A stretch of DNA of 64,000 nucleotides from Pseudomonas sp. AN-1 (GCF_034057115.1 NZ_CP139195.1:2914001-2978000); one strand, 5' to 3'. Counted from the stretch's first letter, positions 1 through 11,118 are shown. Program-made: numbers and translations. Notes: generated by a model not told the origin, from the letters alone.

Positions 1-1647
1 CAGCTGCACGCCCGTGCCAGCGCCAGCCGCGCCGAGGCCACCAGCCGCGCCGAACAGGAAGCCAAGGCGCAGCTGCTGGCGCGCATCAGCCACGACATCC
101 GCACCCCGATGAACGGCGTGCTGGGCATGACCGAGCTGCTGCTCGGCACGCCGCTGTCGGCCAAGCAGCGCGACTACGTGCAGACCATCCACAACTCGGG
201 CAACGAGCTGCTGCTGCTGATCAACGAGATCCTCGACCTGTCCGCCCTGGAGTCTGGGGAGATCGAGCTGGAGGAGGTGCAGTTCGACCTGCACGCGCTG
301 ATCGAGGAATGCCTCGACATCTTCCGCGCCCGCGCCGAGCGCCAGGGCCTCGAGCTGATCGGCTTCGTCCAGCCGCAGGTGCCGCGCACCCTCAGCGGCG
401 ACCCGGCGCGCCTGCGCCAGACCCTGCTCAACCTGCTCGACCACGCCTTCCAGCAGACCGACGAGGGCGAGGTGATGCTGGTCGCCGCCCTGGAGCGCGA
501 CAGCGACAGGCCGCGCCTGCGCATCGCCGTGCAGGACAGCGGCCGGCCGCTGAGTCCGGAGCAGCGCGAGGCGCTGGAGCGCACGCCGCTGAACAGCCGC
601 GACTACATGCCGCCGCGCCATGGCGAGGGACATTTCGGCCTGGCCATCAGCCGCCAGCTGATCGCCCTGATGCACGGCGAGTTCGGCATCGAGAGCGGCC
701 AGCAGCAGGGCTCGACCCTGTGGTTCAGCCTGCCGCTGGACCCGGCCTGCCTCGCCCAGGCCGCCCTCGACCCCGACCTGCAGCTGCGCGAGGCGCGGGT
801 GCTGGTGGTCGACGACAACGAGACCTGCCGCAAGGTGCTGATCCAGCAGTGCACCAGCTGGGGCCTGCTGGCCGAGGGCGCCGCCCACGGCAAGGCGGCG
901 CTGGCGCAGCTGCGCAGCAAGGCCAACCTGGGCGAATACTTCGACGCGGTGATCCTCGACTACGACATGCCGGACATGAACGGCCTGCAGCTGGCGGCGA
1001 AGATCAAGGCCGACGCCTACCTCAACCACGACCTGCTGCTGATCATGCTCGGCGGGCAGAACCAGGCGCCGAGCAAGCTGGTGGCGCGCAACGCCGGGAT
1101 CTGCCGCATCCTCGCCAAGCCGGTGGCCGGCTATACCCTCAAGTCCACCCTCGCCGAGGAGCTGGGCCGCGTCCGTCGCGGCCTGGCCGGGCCGCCGGGC
1201 AGCCGGCCCGCCGCGGCGCGCCAGATGCCGGCCGACTTCCGCGTGCTGGTCGCCGAGGACAACAGCATCTCCACCAAGGTGATCCAGGGCATGCTCGGCA
1301 AGCTCGACCTCGAGCCCGACCTGGTCAGCAACGGCCGCGACGCGCTGCGCGCCATGCAGAACCAGCAGTACGACCTGGTGCTGATGGACTGCGAGATGCC
1401 GGTGCTCGACGGCTTCGCCGCCACCGAGCAGCTGCGCGCCTGGGAGGCCGCGCGCCAGCGGCCGCGCACGCCGGTGGTGGCGCTGACCGCGCACATCCTC
1501 GGCGAGCACAAGGAGCGCGCCCTCAAGGCCGGCATGGACGGCCACGTGGCCAAGCCGGTGGAGCTGTCGCAGCTGCGCGAGCTGGTCGAGCACTGGCTCG
1601 CCCACAAGGAGCAGCAGCAGGCCCAGCGCGCGGCGCGCTCGCTCTGA
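1..1647 (+). CDS. retS: Hybrid sensor kinase RetS, C-terminal part (5' end outside window)
   Basis: The reading frame is open from base 1, so the gene starts upstream; 548 residues are present. They hold a histidine-kinase dimerisation box (SHDIRTPMNG, His at fragment residue 31), an ATPase-like domain and two receiver domains with phospho-acceptor Asp at residues 320 (ILDYDMPDMNG) and 463 (LMDCEMPVLDG). The spacing His-Asp1 of 289 and Asp1-Asp2 of 143 residues closely matches what I recall for P. aeruginosa RetS (H424, D713, D858). In that family RetS is an inner-membrane protein that blocks GacS and so shifts cells from biofilm to acute-infection behaviour. The N-box is degenerate: the Asn normally found in NAxKFT is His in LLDHAFQQT, which questions ATP binding. 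There is no Hpt domain. A generic hybrid kinase is the alternative. Confidence 0.85.
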   Translation, partial: QLHARASASRAEATSRAEQEAKAQLLARISHDIRTPMNGVLGMTELLLGTPLSAKQRDYVQTIHNSGNELLLLINEILDLSALESGEIELEEVQFDLHALIEECLDIFRARAERQGLELIGFVQPQVPRTLSGDPARLRQTLLNLLDHAFQQTDEGEVMLVAALERDSDRPRLRIAVQDSGRPLSPEQREALERTPLNSRDYMPPRHGEGHFGLAISRQLIALMHGEFGIESGQQQGSTLWFSLPLDPACLAQAALDPDLQLREARVLVVDDNETCRKVLIQQCTSWGLLAEGAAHGKAALAQLRSKANLGEYFDAVILDYDMPDMNGLQLAAKIKADAYLNHDLLLIMLGGQNQAPSKLVARNAGICRILAKPVAGYTLKSTLAEELGRVRRGLAGPPGSRPAAARQMPADFRVLVAEDNSISTKVIQGMLGKLDLEPDLVSNGRDALRAMQNQQYDLVLMDCEMPVLDGFAATEQLRAWEAARQRPRTPVVALTAHILGEHKERALKAGMDGHVAKPVELSQLRELVEHWLAHKEQQQAQRAARSL

Positions 1648-1669
1648 ACGGCGGCGGGCGCCGGACGGC

Positions 1670-2119
1670 TCAGTCGGCCAGGCGCAGGGTGCCGCGCATC
1701 AACGGCGCATGGCCGGGGAAGGAGCAGAAGAACCGGTAGTCCTCGCCGTCCTCGAGCAGGCTAACCGGGAAGGTCACCGAGTCCGACTCGCCGCCGCCGA
1801 GCAGGCGGGTGCTGGCGATCACCCGCGCATCGCCGGGGCGCACGAAGCTGTGGCCGAGGCCGCCGAGCAGGCCGGCATTGGCCACCGCCTGCTGCTCGCC
1901 GGCGCGCGCCAGCACCCAGTTGTGGCCCATGCGGGTGTGTTCCAGGCGCCCGGTGTGGTGCAGGTGGACGGTGAACTCCCGACAACTGCGGTCGACCTCG
2001 ATGAGGTCGGTGTCGAAGGCGATGCGGTCGCTGGCCTCGATGTCGACGCTGCACTCCGCCGCCCACAGCGGCATGGCGAGCAGGGCCAGCAGGCCCCCCA
2101 TCAGGAATTGGCGGGTCAC
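1670..2119 (-). CDS. azu: Azurin, periplasmic blue copper protein
   Basis: This is a 149-residue precursor with a 20-residue signal peptide ending in LWA, before a mature protein starting AECSVDIEAS. The mature length of 129 is that of Pseudomonas azurin (128). Type-1 copper ligands are visible: the His in MGHNWVL, and Cys, His and Met in FFCSFPGHAPLM, with the Cys3-Cys26-type disulfide pair also present (AECS and RSCREF). Azurin shuttles electrons in the periplasm, for example to nitrite reductase or peroxidase. The start is GTG at 2117-2119, chosen because GAGGAG lies just upstream and it gives a clean signal peptide. It is convergent with retS, with 22 bases between the stops. No clear ANR box was found upstream. 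Confidence 0.95.
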   Translation of the reverse strand: MTRQFLMGGLLALLAMPLWAAECSVDIEASDRIAFDTDLIEVDRSCREFTVHLHHTGRLEHTRMGHNWVLARAGEQQAVANAGLLGGLGHSFVRPGDARVIASTRLLGGGESDSVTFPVSLLEDGEDYRFFCSFPGHAPLMRGTLRLAD

Positions 2120-2284
2120 GAAAGGGAGCTCCTCGCTTGGAACATCGGAAATTCAAGCCAGAAGACCGTGCCCTCGCCGCGCTAGTTCCTGCCAGCGGTC
2201 GGCTATCGTTGCCATAGAGGGATTCAAGCAGCCGGCGCGCGGCCGGCGGCGGACAATGGGTCCCACCCCACGGAGGACGCCAGC

Positions 2285-2368
2285 ATGGACATCCACGCAC
2301 TGCTCGAGCGCATTCTTGACGCCTACGCCGCCTACGCCGGCTGCTGCTGCGGCGGCTGCGCCGACTGA
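2285..2368 (+). CDS. Candidate 27-residue Cys-rich small protein
   Basis: I do not recognise this one. ATG at 2285 is preceded by GGAGGA at 2272-2277 with an ideal 7-base spacing. The ORF runs 27 codons to TGA at 2366-2368. The first 18 residues look helical (MDIHALLERILDAYAAYA) and the end is Cys/Gly-rich (GCCCGGCAD), with four Cys in six positions. It lies between azurin and the response regulator, and its last 37 bases overlap the antisense end of the regulator gene. That regulator has an unusual Gln/Pro tail exactly there, which could mean the tail is the by-product and this ORF is the selected frame. It could equally be chance in GC-rich DNA. Confidence 0.35.
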   Translation: MDIHALLERILDAYAAYAGCCCGGCAD

Positions 2369-3015
2369 CCGGCGGCGTCGCCGCGCGGATCGAGCGGATC
2401 GATCAGCCCGGCGACGCAGGCCATGCCGACCAGGTCGCTGAGGCGCTCGGCCTGCATGCGCTTCATCACCCGCGCGCGGTACAGGTCGACGGTCTTCACG
2501 CTGATGTCGAGCTGCTCGGCGATCTCGCGGCTGGTGTAGCCCTGCACCAGCGGCAGCAGCACGTCGCGCTCGCGCGGCGTCAGGCTGTCCAGCCGCGCGC
2601 GCAGCGCCGCCGCGCCGCCCTCGCGGGCCAGCCGCTCGGCGTGACGACGCAGCGCCTGCTGCACGCTGTCGAGCAGCTGCTGCTCGTTGCACGGCTTCTC
2701 GAGGAAATCGCAGGCGCCGGCCTTGAAGGCGCGCACCACGATGGGCACGTCGGCGTGGCCGCTGACGAAGATCACCGGCAGCTCGAGGCCGCGCGCGCGC
2801 ATCTCCTCCTGCACGTTCAGCCCGCCCATCCCCGGCATGCGCACGTCGAGCAGCACGCAGCCCGGTCGCGCCGGGTCGCAGGCCGCCAGAAAGTCCCGCC
2901 CGTTGGTGAACGGCAGGGCACTGATTCCCACCGACTCGAGCAGCCACACGGTCGAGTCGAGCATGCCCCGGTCGTCGTCGACCACGTACACCACCTGTTC
3001 CTGCACCACCGCCAT
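2332..3015 (-). CDS. FixJ/NarL-type response regulator (REC + LuxR HTH)
   Basis: The 227-residue protein has an N-terminal receiver domain (VVDDD acidic pocket, phospho-acceptor Asp in LLDVRMPG near residue 57, conserved Lys in FLEKP) and a C-terminal LuxR-type helix-turn-helix (LTPRERDVL to KTVDLYRARVMKRM). This is the FixJ/ErdR/TodT-like architecture of DNA-binding regulators. It starts 3 bases after the stop of the sensor kinase gene, so the two are surely co-transcribed. The last 17 residues, rich in Gln and Pro, follow the usual end of the domain and overlap the small ORF on the other strand. The likely target is the divergent acyl-CoA synthetase/ActP block, inferred from position only. 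Confidence 0.85.
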   Translation of the reverse strand: MAVVQEQVVYVVDDDRGMLDSTVWLLESVGISALPFTNGRDFLAACDPARPGCVLLDVRMPGMGGLNVQEEMRARGLELPVIFVSGHADVPIVVRAFKAGACDFLEKPCNEQQLLDSVQQALRRHAERLAREGGAAALRARLDSLTPRERDVLLPLVQGYTSREIAEQLDISVKTVDLYRARVMKRMQAERLSDLVGMACVAGLIDPLDPRGDAAGQSAQPPQQQPA

Positions 3016-3018
3016 CGC

Positions 3019-5331
3019 TCACTCCTGTCGTTCCCGTTGCCCCGCATCGCCCTCGCCGCGCCCGGCCAGCGGCAGGCTGCAGGTCAGCCGCAGCCCCTCG
3101 GCCCGGCGGCTGGCGCCCAGCTCGCCGCCGAAGCCCTCGACGATCGAGCGGCTCATCGACAGCCCCAGGCCCAGGCCTTCGGCCTTGCTGGTGTAGAAGG
3201 GCGTGAAGATGTGCTCCAGCTCCGCCTCGCCGACGCCCGGCCCCTGGTCCTCGACGCCGATGCACAGGCGCTGGCCGCCGTCCTCCAGGCCCGCCGTCAG
3301 GCGGATGCGCGAGGGCGTGCCGGGGTGCGCCTCGCGGTTGGCCTCGATGGCGTTGCGCAGCAGGTTGAGCAGCACCTGTTCGAGCAGCACGCGGTCGGCG
3401 TACACCGGCGGCAGATTGTCCGGCAGATCCTCGTCGATCGCCACCTGCGCCTGCGCCGCCTCCCAGGCGCACAGGCGCACCGCCTCGCGCGCCACCGCCG
3501 CGGCGTCGAGCGCCTGCATGCGCCGCTGGCCCTTGCGCAGGAAGGCGCGCAGGCGGCGGATCACCTCGGCGGCGTGGTTGGCGTGGGCGGTGATCCGCTC
3601 CAGACCCTGGGCCACCCGCTCGACCGCCTGCGGGTCCTGGCCGACGCTGCGCAGGTAGCGCTGGCTGGCGCCGGCGTAGTTGACCACCGCGGCCAGCGGC
3701 TGGTTGATCTCGTGGGCGATCCCCGAGGCCAGCTCGCCGAGGGTGACCAGCCGCGCGGTGTGCGCCAGCTCGTCCTGGTGGCGGCGCAGCTGGCTCTCGC
3801 GCAGCTCGCGCTCGGTCATGTCGCGCGCCACCAGCGAGAAGTAGCGGCCGCCGTCGGCGCCGGCATGCGCCAGCAGCACCAGCGACACCGGCAGGGACGC
3901 CGTACCGTCCGGGGCGTGCAGGCGCATGTCGCTCTTCCACACGCCGTGCTGCTCGGCGCAGGCCAGCCCGTCGTCGAGCAGGCGCGCCAGCTCGGCGGGC
4001 TCCAGCAGCGCGGCCAGCGGCGGCGCCGCCGCGCCCTCGGCGAGGCCCAGGGTGCGCCGCGCCGACTGGTTGAGGTAGGTGAGATTGCCGCCGCGGTCGA
4101 TGAACAGCACCAGGTCGGTGGTCGCCTCGATCACCTCGGCCAGCCGCCGGCGCGCCTCCTCGCCCTGCACCCGCGCGGTGATGTCGCGCGACACGCTGAC
4201 GATCTCCACCACCGTGCCGGTGTAGGTCTCGCGGATCGCCCGCGCGGCGGTCTCGAACCACAGGTAGCGGCCATCGCGGTGGCGCAGGCGGTAGCTCATG
4301 GTGTGGTAGCCGAGGCGCTCGAGCTGCTCGCGGGCCTGGCGCATCTGGCCGAGGTCGCCCGGATGCAGCAGCTCGCGCACGCGCAGCCCACGCAGCTGCT
4401 CCGGCCAGTAGCCGAGCAGGGTCCAGGACGCCGGCGAGGCGTCGAGGAAGCGGCCGTCCGGGGTGTGCCGGGAGATCAGGTCGGTGGTGTTCTCGGTGAT
4501 CACCCGGTACAGCCGGCGCGCCCGCGCCGCCTCGCGCTCGCCGCGCAGCTGCTCGCTGGCGTCGCGGCCGCGCGCCAGCACGCGGCCGCCGTCCACCGGG
4601 ACGAACTGCCAGAGCAGGCTGCGCCCGCCGACCTCGGCGGCCACCGGCCCCACCGCGCGCTGCTGGCCGCGACAGGCCTGCACCAGCTGGCGATGGTTGA
4701 CCGGCAGCAGCGCCGCCGTGGAGTTGGCCGCACAGTCCTGCTGCAGGCGGTGGGCGGCGCGGTTGAGGTCGAGCACGCCACCCTCGGCGTCGAGCAGCAG
4801 GCCCGGCGCATCGTCGGCCTGCAGCAGCGGCGCCGGACGCAGCTGCTGGCGGGCCAGGCCGAGCAGCGCAGCGAGCAGCTCGCCGAGCCAGGCCGCCAGC
4901 CCCGGCGCGACACCCTCGGCGAGCACCAGCAGCAGCAGGCCGGGCTCGCCAGGGGCCAGCTCCAGGGCCAGGGCCACGCCATCGCGGATGCCGGCGCGGC
5001 GCAGGCGGCCGGCCAGCCAGCAGGGCAGCGCGCGCAGGGTCGCGACGTCCAGTTCGCGGCGCGCCGCCAGCGCGGCGAGCAGCTCGGCATCGCTGGCCCC
5101 CGCCGGATCGCCCGCCCCCGGCGGCAGGCGCCGCGTGCTGCCCAGCTCGGCGTAGGTGCCGGCCGCCGGCTGCCAGGCCAGGTAGTAGGCCTGCGCCACC
5201 TCGGGCCGCGCCTGCGCCAGGCGCAGCAGGGCGTCGGCCAGCTCGTCGCGCGCCACGCTCTCGCCGGCCAGGCGCAGCAGCTCGCGCATTTCGCGCGGCA
5301 CCCCGCCCCCCTGAGTGTCGATCAACGCCAT
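3019..5331 (-). CDS. FixL-type PAS sensor histidine kinase
   Basis: This 770-residue kinase has no obvious transmembrane segment, so it is probably cytoplasmic. The first ~160 residues are unassigned. Three PAS-like segments follow: about 165-250 (weak), 280-400 (clear, ending in RDITAR) and 400-525 (clear, ending in RDMTER). Then come the dimerisation box GELASGIAHEINQP with the phospho-His near residue 540, and an ATPase domain with N-box (LLNLLRNAIEA), G1 (DQGPG) and G2 (GLGLGLS). The HEINQPL signature is that of the FixL/DctB group. Its partner is the adjacent response regulator. It is not a CrbS/MxtR kinase, as it lacks the sodium-symporter domain. The signal is unknown; neighbours suggest a short- or medium-chain acid or alcohol. 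Confidence 0.85.
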   Translation of the reverse strand: MALIDTQGGGVPREMRELLRLAGESVARDELADALLRLAQARPEVAQAYYLAWQPAAGTYAELGSTRRLPPGAGDPAGASDAELLAALAARRELDVATLRALPCWLAGRLRRAGIRDGVALALELAPGEPGLLLLVLAEGVAPGLAAWLGELLAALLGLARQQLRPAPLLQADDAPGLLLDAEGGVLDLNRAAHRLQQDCAANSTAALLPVNHRQLVQACRGQQRAVGPVAAEVGGRSLLWQFVPVDGGRVLARGRDASEQLRGEREAARARRLYRVITENTTDLISRHTPDGRFLDASPASWTLLGYWPEQLRGLRVRELLHPGDLGQMRQAREQLERLGYHTMSYRLRHRDGRYLWFETAARAIRETYTGTVVEIVSVSRDITARVQGEEARRRLAEVIEATTDLVLFIDRGGNLTYLNQSARRTLGLAEGAAAPPLAALLEPAELARLLDDGLACAEQHGVWKSDMRLHAPDGTASLPVSLVLLAHAGADGGRYFSLVARDMTERELRESQLRRHQDELAHTARLVTLGELASGIAHEINQPLAAVVNYAGASQRYLRSVGQDPQAVERVAQGLERITAHANHAAEVIRRLRAFLRKGQRRMQALDAAAVAREAVRLCAWEAAQAQVAIDEDLPDNLPPVYADRVLLEQVLLNLLRNAIEANREAHPGTPSRIRLTAGLEDGGQRLCIGVEDQGPGVGEAELEHIFTPFYTSKAEGLGLGLSMSRSIVEGFGGELGASRRAEGLRLTCSLPLAGRGEGDAGQRERQE

Positions 5332-5358
5332 GGTCTCCGGGCCTCTCCCGCCTGATAT

Positions 5359-5377
5359 GGTATTTGTACTATATACC
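5359..5377. promoter_or_regulatory. Inverted repeat GGTAT-N9-ATACC in the divergent promoter region
   Basis: A perfect 5-base inverted repeat (5359-5363 and 5373-5377) sits in an AT-rich patch between the kinase gene and the acyl-CoA synthetase gene, 28 bases from the kinase start and about 150 bases from the synthetase start. It is a plausible operator for the neighbouring response regulator. Confidence 0.35.
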
Positions 5378-5489
5378 TACAGATAAAAACCTATACACAT
5401 TTCCGAAAATACGATCTATGCTCGGGGCAAGTCATCACAGGGACGTGGTGCCGCAGGTCGTCGATCCGGCCGCGCCGCGTCGATGCACG

Positions 5490-5497
5490 AACAAGAA
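5490..5497 (+). promoter_or_regulatory. Hfq-Crc-type A-rich motif (AACAAGAA) before acyl-CoA synthetase
   Basis: The sequence matches AAnAAnAA, the motif bound by Hfq with Crc in Pseudomonas mRNAs. It lies 31 bases before the start codon at 5529, somewhat far for direct blocking of the ribosome site. Confidence 0.35.
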
Positions 5498-5528
5498 CAG
5501 AGCTAACAATCAGCCAGCGGATACTGTC

Positions 5529-7148
5529 ATGTCGATCTACGAGCAGGGCCTCGCGCCCGCCCCCGTGAACCACGTCGCCCTCTCCCCGCTCAGCTTCATC
5601 GAGCGCACCGCCAGCATCTACCCCGACCGCCTCGCCGTGATCCACGGCGCCATCCGCCGCGACTGGCGCGAGACCTACCGGCGCTGCCGGCGCCTGGCCT
5701 CGGCGCTGGCCGGGCGCGGCATCGGCCAGGGCGACACCGTGGCGGTGATGCTGCCCAACATCCCGGCCATGCTCGAGGCGCACTTCGGCGTGCCGATGGT
5801 CGGCGCGGTGCTCAACACCCTCAACGTGCGCCTGGACGCCGAGGCCATCGCCTTCATGCTGCAGCACGGCGAGGCCAAGGTGCTGATCGCCGACCGCGAA
5901 TTCCACGAGGTGGTGCATGCCGCGGTCGGCATGCTCGGCCGGCCGCTGCTGGTGATCGACGTCGACGACCCCGAGTACGGCGAGGGCCAGCCGACCAGCG
6001 AACTCGACTACGAGGCCTTCCTCGCCGAGGGCGACCCGCAGTTCGCCTGGCAGGGCCCGGACGACGAGTGGCAGGCGATCAGCCTCAACTACACCTCCGG
6101 CACCACCGGCAATCCCAAGGGGGTGGTCTACCATCACCGCGGCGCCTTCCTCAACGCCATGGGCAACCAGATGACCTGGGCGATGGGCCATCACCCGGTC
6201 TACCTGTGGACCCTGCCGATGTTCCACTGCAACGGCTGGTGCTTCCCGTGGACCATCACCGCGCTGGCCGGCACCCACGTGCTCCTGCGCCGGGTCGACC
6301 CGCAGAAGATCCTCACCCTGATCCGCGAGCACCGCGTCACCCACCTGTGCGGCGCGCCCATCGTCCTCAACGCGCTGGTCAACATGCCCGACTCGGCCAA
6401 GGCCGCCATCGACCACCCGGTCAACGCCATGGTCGCCGGCGCCGCGCCGCCGGCCAAGGTGATCGGCGCGGTGGAGGAGATGGGCATCAAGGTCACCCAC
6501 GTCTACGGCCTCACCGAGGTCTACGGCCCGGTCACCGTGTGCGCCTGGCACGAGGAGTGGGACGCCCTGTCGCTGGACGAGCGGGCACGCATCAAGGCGC
6601 GCCAGGGCGTGCGCTACCCGACCCTGGAAGGGGTGATGGTCGGCGACCCGAAGACCCTCGAGCCGGTACCGCGCGACGGCGAGACCCTCGGCGAGATCTT
6701 CATGCGCGGCAACACGGTGATGAAGGGCTACCTGAAGAACCCGACCGCCACCGAGGAAGCCTTCGCCGGCGGCTGGTTCCACACCGGCGACCTGGCCGTG
6801 TGCCACCCGGACGGCTACGTGGAGATCAAGGACCGCCTCAAGGACATCATCATCTCCGGCGGCGAGAACATCTCCACCATCGAGGTGGAGGGCGTGCTGT
6901 ACCGCCACCCGGCGGTGCTGGAGGCCGCGGTGGTGGCCCGCCCGGACGAGAAGTGGGGCGAGACGCCCTGCGCCTTCGTCACCCTCAAGCAGGGCCACGC
7001 GGCCAGCCAGGCGGAAATCGTCACCTTCTGCCGCGAGCACCTGGCGCACTTCAAGGTGCCGAAGACCGTGGTGTTCGACGCCCTGCCGAAGACCTCCACC
7101 GGCAAGATCCAGAAGTACGTGCTGCGCGACTGGGCGCGGGCGCTCTAG
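5529..7148 (+). CDS. AMP-forming acyl-CoA synthetase
   Basis: This 539-residue enzyme activates a carboxylic acid to its CoA thioester by way of an acyl-adenylate. Visible signatures are the P-loop [11 protein letters not shown] near residue 188, [14 protein letters not shown], the hinge region [17 protein letters not shown], and the catalytic Lys in KTSTGKIQK near the C-terminus. It belongs to the medium-chain/aromatic acyl-CoA ligase group rather than acetyl-CoA synthetase Acs. The frame is open upstream to 5364, but ATG 5529 is chosen because homologous proteins begin MSIYEQGL-like; its ribosome site is weak. The order synthetase, DUF485 protein, ActP-type symporter resembles P. putida PP_2795-PP_2797. 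The substrate is unknown; ActP next door suggests a short-chain acid. Confidence 0.88.
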   Translation: MSIYEQGLAPAPVNHVALSPLSFIERTASIYPDRLAVIHGAIRRDWRETYRRCRRLASALAGRGIGQGDTVAVMLPNIPAMLEAHFGVPMVGAVLNTLNVRLDAEAIAFMLQHGEAKVLIADREFHEVVHAAVGMLGRPLLVIDVDDPEYGEGQPTSELDYEAFLAEGDPQFAWQGPDDEWQAISLNYTSGTTGNPKGVVYHHRGAFLNAMGNQMTWAMGHHPVYLWTLPMFHCNGWCFPWTITALAGTHVLLRRVDPQKILTLIREHRVTHLCGAPIVLNALVNMPDSAKAAIDHPVNAMVAGAAPPAKVIGAVEEMGIKVTHVYGLTEVYGPVTVCAWHEEWDALSLDERARIKARQGVRYPTLEGVMVGDPKTLEPVPRDGETLGEIFMRGNTVMKGYLKNPTATEEAFAGGWFHTGDLAVCHPDGYVEIKDRLKDIIISGGENISTIEVEGVLYRHPAVLEAAVVARPDEKWGETPCAFVTLKQGHAASQAEIVTFCREHLAHFKVPKTVVFDALPKTSTGKIQKYVLRDWARAL

Positions 7149-7189
7149 CCCGCCCTCCGGCCCGCCCCTCCCCGCCCAGGATCACCACG

Positions 7190-7212
7190 CGGCGGCGCCT
7201 CGCGCGCCGCCG
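7190..7212 (+). other. GC-rich hairpin between synthetase and DUF485 gene
   Basis: An 8-base perfect stem (CGGCGGCG/CGCCGCCG) with a 7-base loop and no T-tract follows. It may stabilise or attenuate the transcript between the two genes. Confidence 0.3.
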
Positions 7213-7228
7213 TGCAGGGTACGGCTAC

Positions 7229-7236
7229 AACAACAA
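7229..7236 (+). promoter_or_regulatory. Hfq-Crc-type motif (AACAACAA) before DUF485-actP
   Basis: A perfect AAnAAnAA motif lies 14 bases before the ATG at 7251, immediately upstream of the weak ribosome site GGAG. Bound Hfq-Crc here would be expected to block translation of the DUF485-actP pair. Confidence 0.5.
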
Positions 7237-7250
7237 CTCGGAGCCCGCTC

Positions 7251-7580
7251 ATGGACCTCAGCGTTACCCGTCATGCCCAGAGTTACGACCAGATCCGCAA
7301 CAACCCCAAGTTCCGCCAGCTGGCGCAGAGCCGTTCGCGCCTGGCCTGGTCGCTGAGCGCCGCGGTGCTCGGCACCTACTTCCTGTTCATGGCCACCGTG
7401 GCCTTCGCCCCCGAACTGCTGCACCGGCCGCTGGCCGAGGGCAGCCCGCTGACCGTCGGCCTGCCGGTCGGCGCCGCGGTGATCGTGCTGTCCTGGCTGC
7501 TCACCGGCTGGTACGTGCGCTGTGCCAACACCCGCTTCGACGCCCTCAACGCCGAACTGATCGAGGAGAGCCGGCAATGA
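7251..7580 (+). CDS. DUF485 (YjcH-like) inner-membrane protein
   Basis: A 109-residue protein with two predicted membrane helices (around [18 protein letters not shown] and [20 protein letters not shown]) and a C-terminal YVRxAN-type motif ([10 protein letters not shown]) of the DUF485 family. Such proteins are encoded just before ActP-type acetate/cation symporters, as E. coli YjcH (104 aa) is before ActP, and probably help or regulate the permease. Their exact role is not settled. The start at 7251 was chosen over an upstream in-frame codon at 7212 because it carries GGAG and gives the family length. Its TGA overlaps the ATG of the next gene (ATGA), which implies translational coupling. Confidence 0.88.
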   Translation: MDLSVTRHAQSYDQIRNNPKFRQLAQSRSRLAWSLSAAVLGTYFLFMATVAFAPELLHRPLAEGSPLTVGLPVGAAVIVLSWLLTGWYVRCANTRFDALNAELIEESRQ

Positions 7581-9244
7581 ACGCACTGCGCACCCTCGGC
7601 CTCGCCGCCCTCGCCCTGCTGCCCGCCGCCGCCCTCGCCGGCCCCGGCGTCGCCGCGGCCGAGAAGCAGCCGCTCAACCTGCACGCCATCGGCATGTTCT
7701 TCGTCTTCGTCCTCGGCACCCTGGCGATCACCTGGTGGGCAGCGCGGCAGACCCGCTCGACGTCCGACTTCTACACCGCCGGCGGCGGCATCAGCGGCTT
7801 CCAGAACGGCCTGGCGATCGCCGGCGACTACATGTCCGCCGCCACCCTGCTCGGCCTGTCCAGCCTGATGTTCGCCAAGGGCTACGACGGCTTCGTCTAC
7901 ACCGTGGCGTTCTTCGTCGGCTGGCCGCTGATCACCTTCCTGATGGCCGAGCGCCTGCGCAACCTCGGCCGCTTCACCTTCGCCGACATCGTCTCCTACC
8001 GCCTCGACCAGACGCGCATCCGCACCTTCGCCGCGTTCGGCTCGCTGACCGTGGTGTGCTGCTACCTGGTGGTGCAGATGGTCGGCGCCGGCCAGCTGAT
8101 CAAGCTGCTGTTCGGCCTCGACTACCCGGTGGCGGTGGTGGTGGTCGGCCTGCTGATGCTGGTCTACGTGATCTTCGGCGGCATGATCGCCACCACCTGG
8201 GTGCAGATCATCAAGGCGGTGCTGCTGCTCGCCGGCGGCACCACCCTGGCGTTCCTGGCCATGGCCGAGTTCGGCTTCAGCTACTCGGCGCTGGCCGAGC
8301 GCGCCATCGACACCCACGCCATCGGCAAGGCGATCATGGGCCCGGGCAGCATGCTCGCCGACCCGTTCAACGCCGCCTCGATGTCGCTCGGCCTGGTGTT
8401 CGGCATCGCCGGCCTGCCGCACATCCTGATGCGCTTCTTCACCGTGCCCAACGCCAAGGAAGCGCGCAAGTCGGTGTTCTTCGCCACCGGCTTCATCGGT
8501 TTCTTCTTCCTGGTGGTCGCCACCCTCGGCTTCTCCGCCATCGTCATCGTCGGCAGCGACCCGCAGTACTTCGTCGGCGGCGACACCAAGGGCGCGCTGG
8601 TCGGCGGCGGCAACATGGTGGCCATGCACCTGGCCAAGGCGGTCGGTGGCAACCTGTTCCTCGGCTTCCTCTCCGCCGTGGCCTTCGCCACCATCCTCGC
8701 CGTGGTCGCCGGCCTGGCCCTGGCCGGCGCCTCGGCGATCTCCCACGACCTCTACGCCACCGTGCTGAAGAAGGGCCAGGCCAGCGAGCGGGACGAGATG
8801 CGCGTGACCCGCATCGCCACCGTCGGCCTGGGTATCGTCGCCATCCTGCTGGGCATCCTGTTCGAGAAGCAGAACGTCGCCTTCCTGGTCGGCCTGACCT
8901 TCGGCGTCGCCGCCTCGACCAACTTCCCGGTGCTGATCATGGCCATGTACTGGAAGGGCCTGACCACCCGCGGCGCCCTGTGCGGCGGCATCGCCGGCCT
9001 GGTCAGCGCCATGCTGCTGGTGATCCTGTCGCCGGCGGTGTGGGTCACCGTGCTGGGCAACGCCAAGGCGATCTTCCCCTACGACCACCCGGCGCTGATC
9101 TCCATGCCGCTGGCCTTCCTGGTCATCGTGGTGGTCTCCAGGCTGGACCGCAGCGCCCGCGCGATGCGCGAGCGCGCCGCCTTCGACGACCAGTTCGTGC
9201 GCGCGCAGACCGGCCTCGGCTCGGCCGCCGCGGTCGCCCACTGA
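7577..9244 (+). CDS. actP: ActP-type cation/acetate symporter (SSS family)
   Basis: The 555-residue protein has a cleavable-looking N-terminal segment ([17 protein letters not shown]), then about 13 membrane helices of the sodium:solute symporter family. Family signatures include the helix containing [20 protein letters not shown] near residue 65 and [21 protein letters not shown] in the middle. ActP transports acetate, glycolate and other short monocarboxylates with a cation. It is translationally coupled to the DUF485 gene and probably co-transcribed with the acyl-CoA synthetase: import followed by activation. A substrate other than acetate, such as propionate or pyruvate, is possible since the partner synthetase is not Acs. 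Confidence 0.9.
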   Translation: MNALRTLGLAALALLPAAALAGPGVAAAEKQPLNLHAIGMFFVFVLGTLAITWWAARQTRSTSDFYTAGGGISGFQNGLAIAGDYMSAATLLGLSSLMFAKGYDGFVYTVAFFVGWPLITFLMAERLRNLGRFTFADIVSYRLDQTRIRTFAAFGSLTVVCCYLVVQMVGAGQLIKLLFGLDYPVAVVVVGLLMLVYVIFGGMIATTWVQIIKAVLLLAGGTTLAFLAMAEFGFSYSALAERAIDTHAIGKAIMGPGSMLADPFNAASMSLGLVFGIAGLPHILMRFFTVPNAKEARKSVFFATGFIGFFFLVVATLGFSAIVIVGSDPQYFVGGDTKGALVGGGNMVAMHLAKAVGGNLFLGFLSAVAFATILAVVAGLALAGASAISHDLYATVLKKGQASERDEMRVTRIATVGLGIVAILLGILFEKQNVAFLVGLTFGVAASTNFPVLIMAMYWKGLTTRGALCGGIAGLVSAMLLVILSPAVWVTVLGNAKAIFPYDHPALISMPLAFLVIVVVSRLDRSARAMRERAAFDDQFVRAQTGLGSAAAVAH

Positions 9245-9257
9245 CCCCATAGCAACA

Positions 9258-9290
9258 GCGCCCCGGCCGTCCGCGGATGGGCCGGGGCGC
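9258..9290 (+). terminator. Strong hairpin after actP
   Basis: A perfect 11-base stem (GCGCCCCGGCC with GGCCGGGGCGC) and 11-base loop end the actP transcript region. There is no T-run behind it, so it may work with Rho or as a 3'-end stabiliser rather than as a classical intrinsic terminator. Confidence 0.5.
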
Positions 9291-9336
9291 ACGAATCAGC
9301 GGGCGCCCGCGCGCCCTGATCCATCGAGGTTCCGAC

Positions 9337-11118
<1,782 letters not shown>

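Noticed and set aside
3019-5331. CrbS/MxtR-type acetate sensor kinase
   Set aside because: The protein lacks the N-terminal sodium:solute symporter domain that defines that group.
2641-5355. Plus-strand open frame of 904 codons opposite the kinase gene
   Set aside because: It is the mirror of the kinase gene in GC-rich DNA; its translation is low-complexity Arg/Ala/Gly/Gln/His-rich with no domain.
7376-9292. Minus-strand open frame of 638 codons opposite actP
   Set aside because: Low-complexity His/Gly/Asp/Gln translation, antisense to a clear symporter gene.
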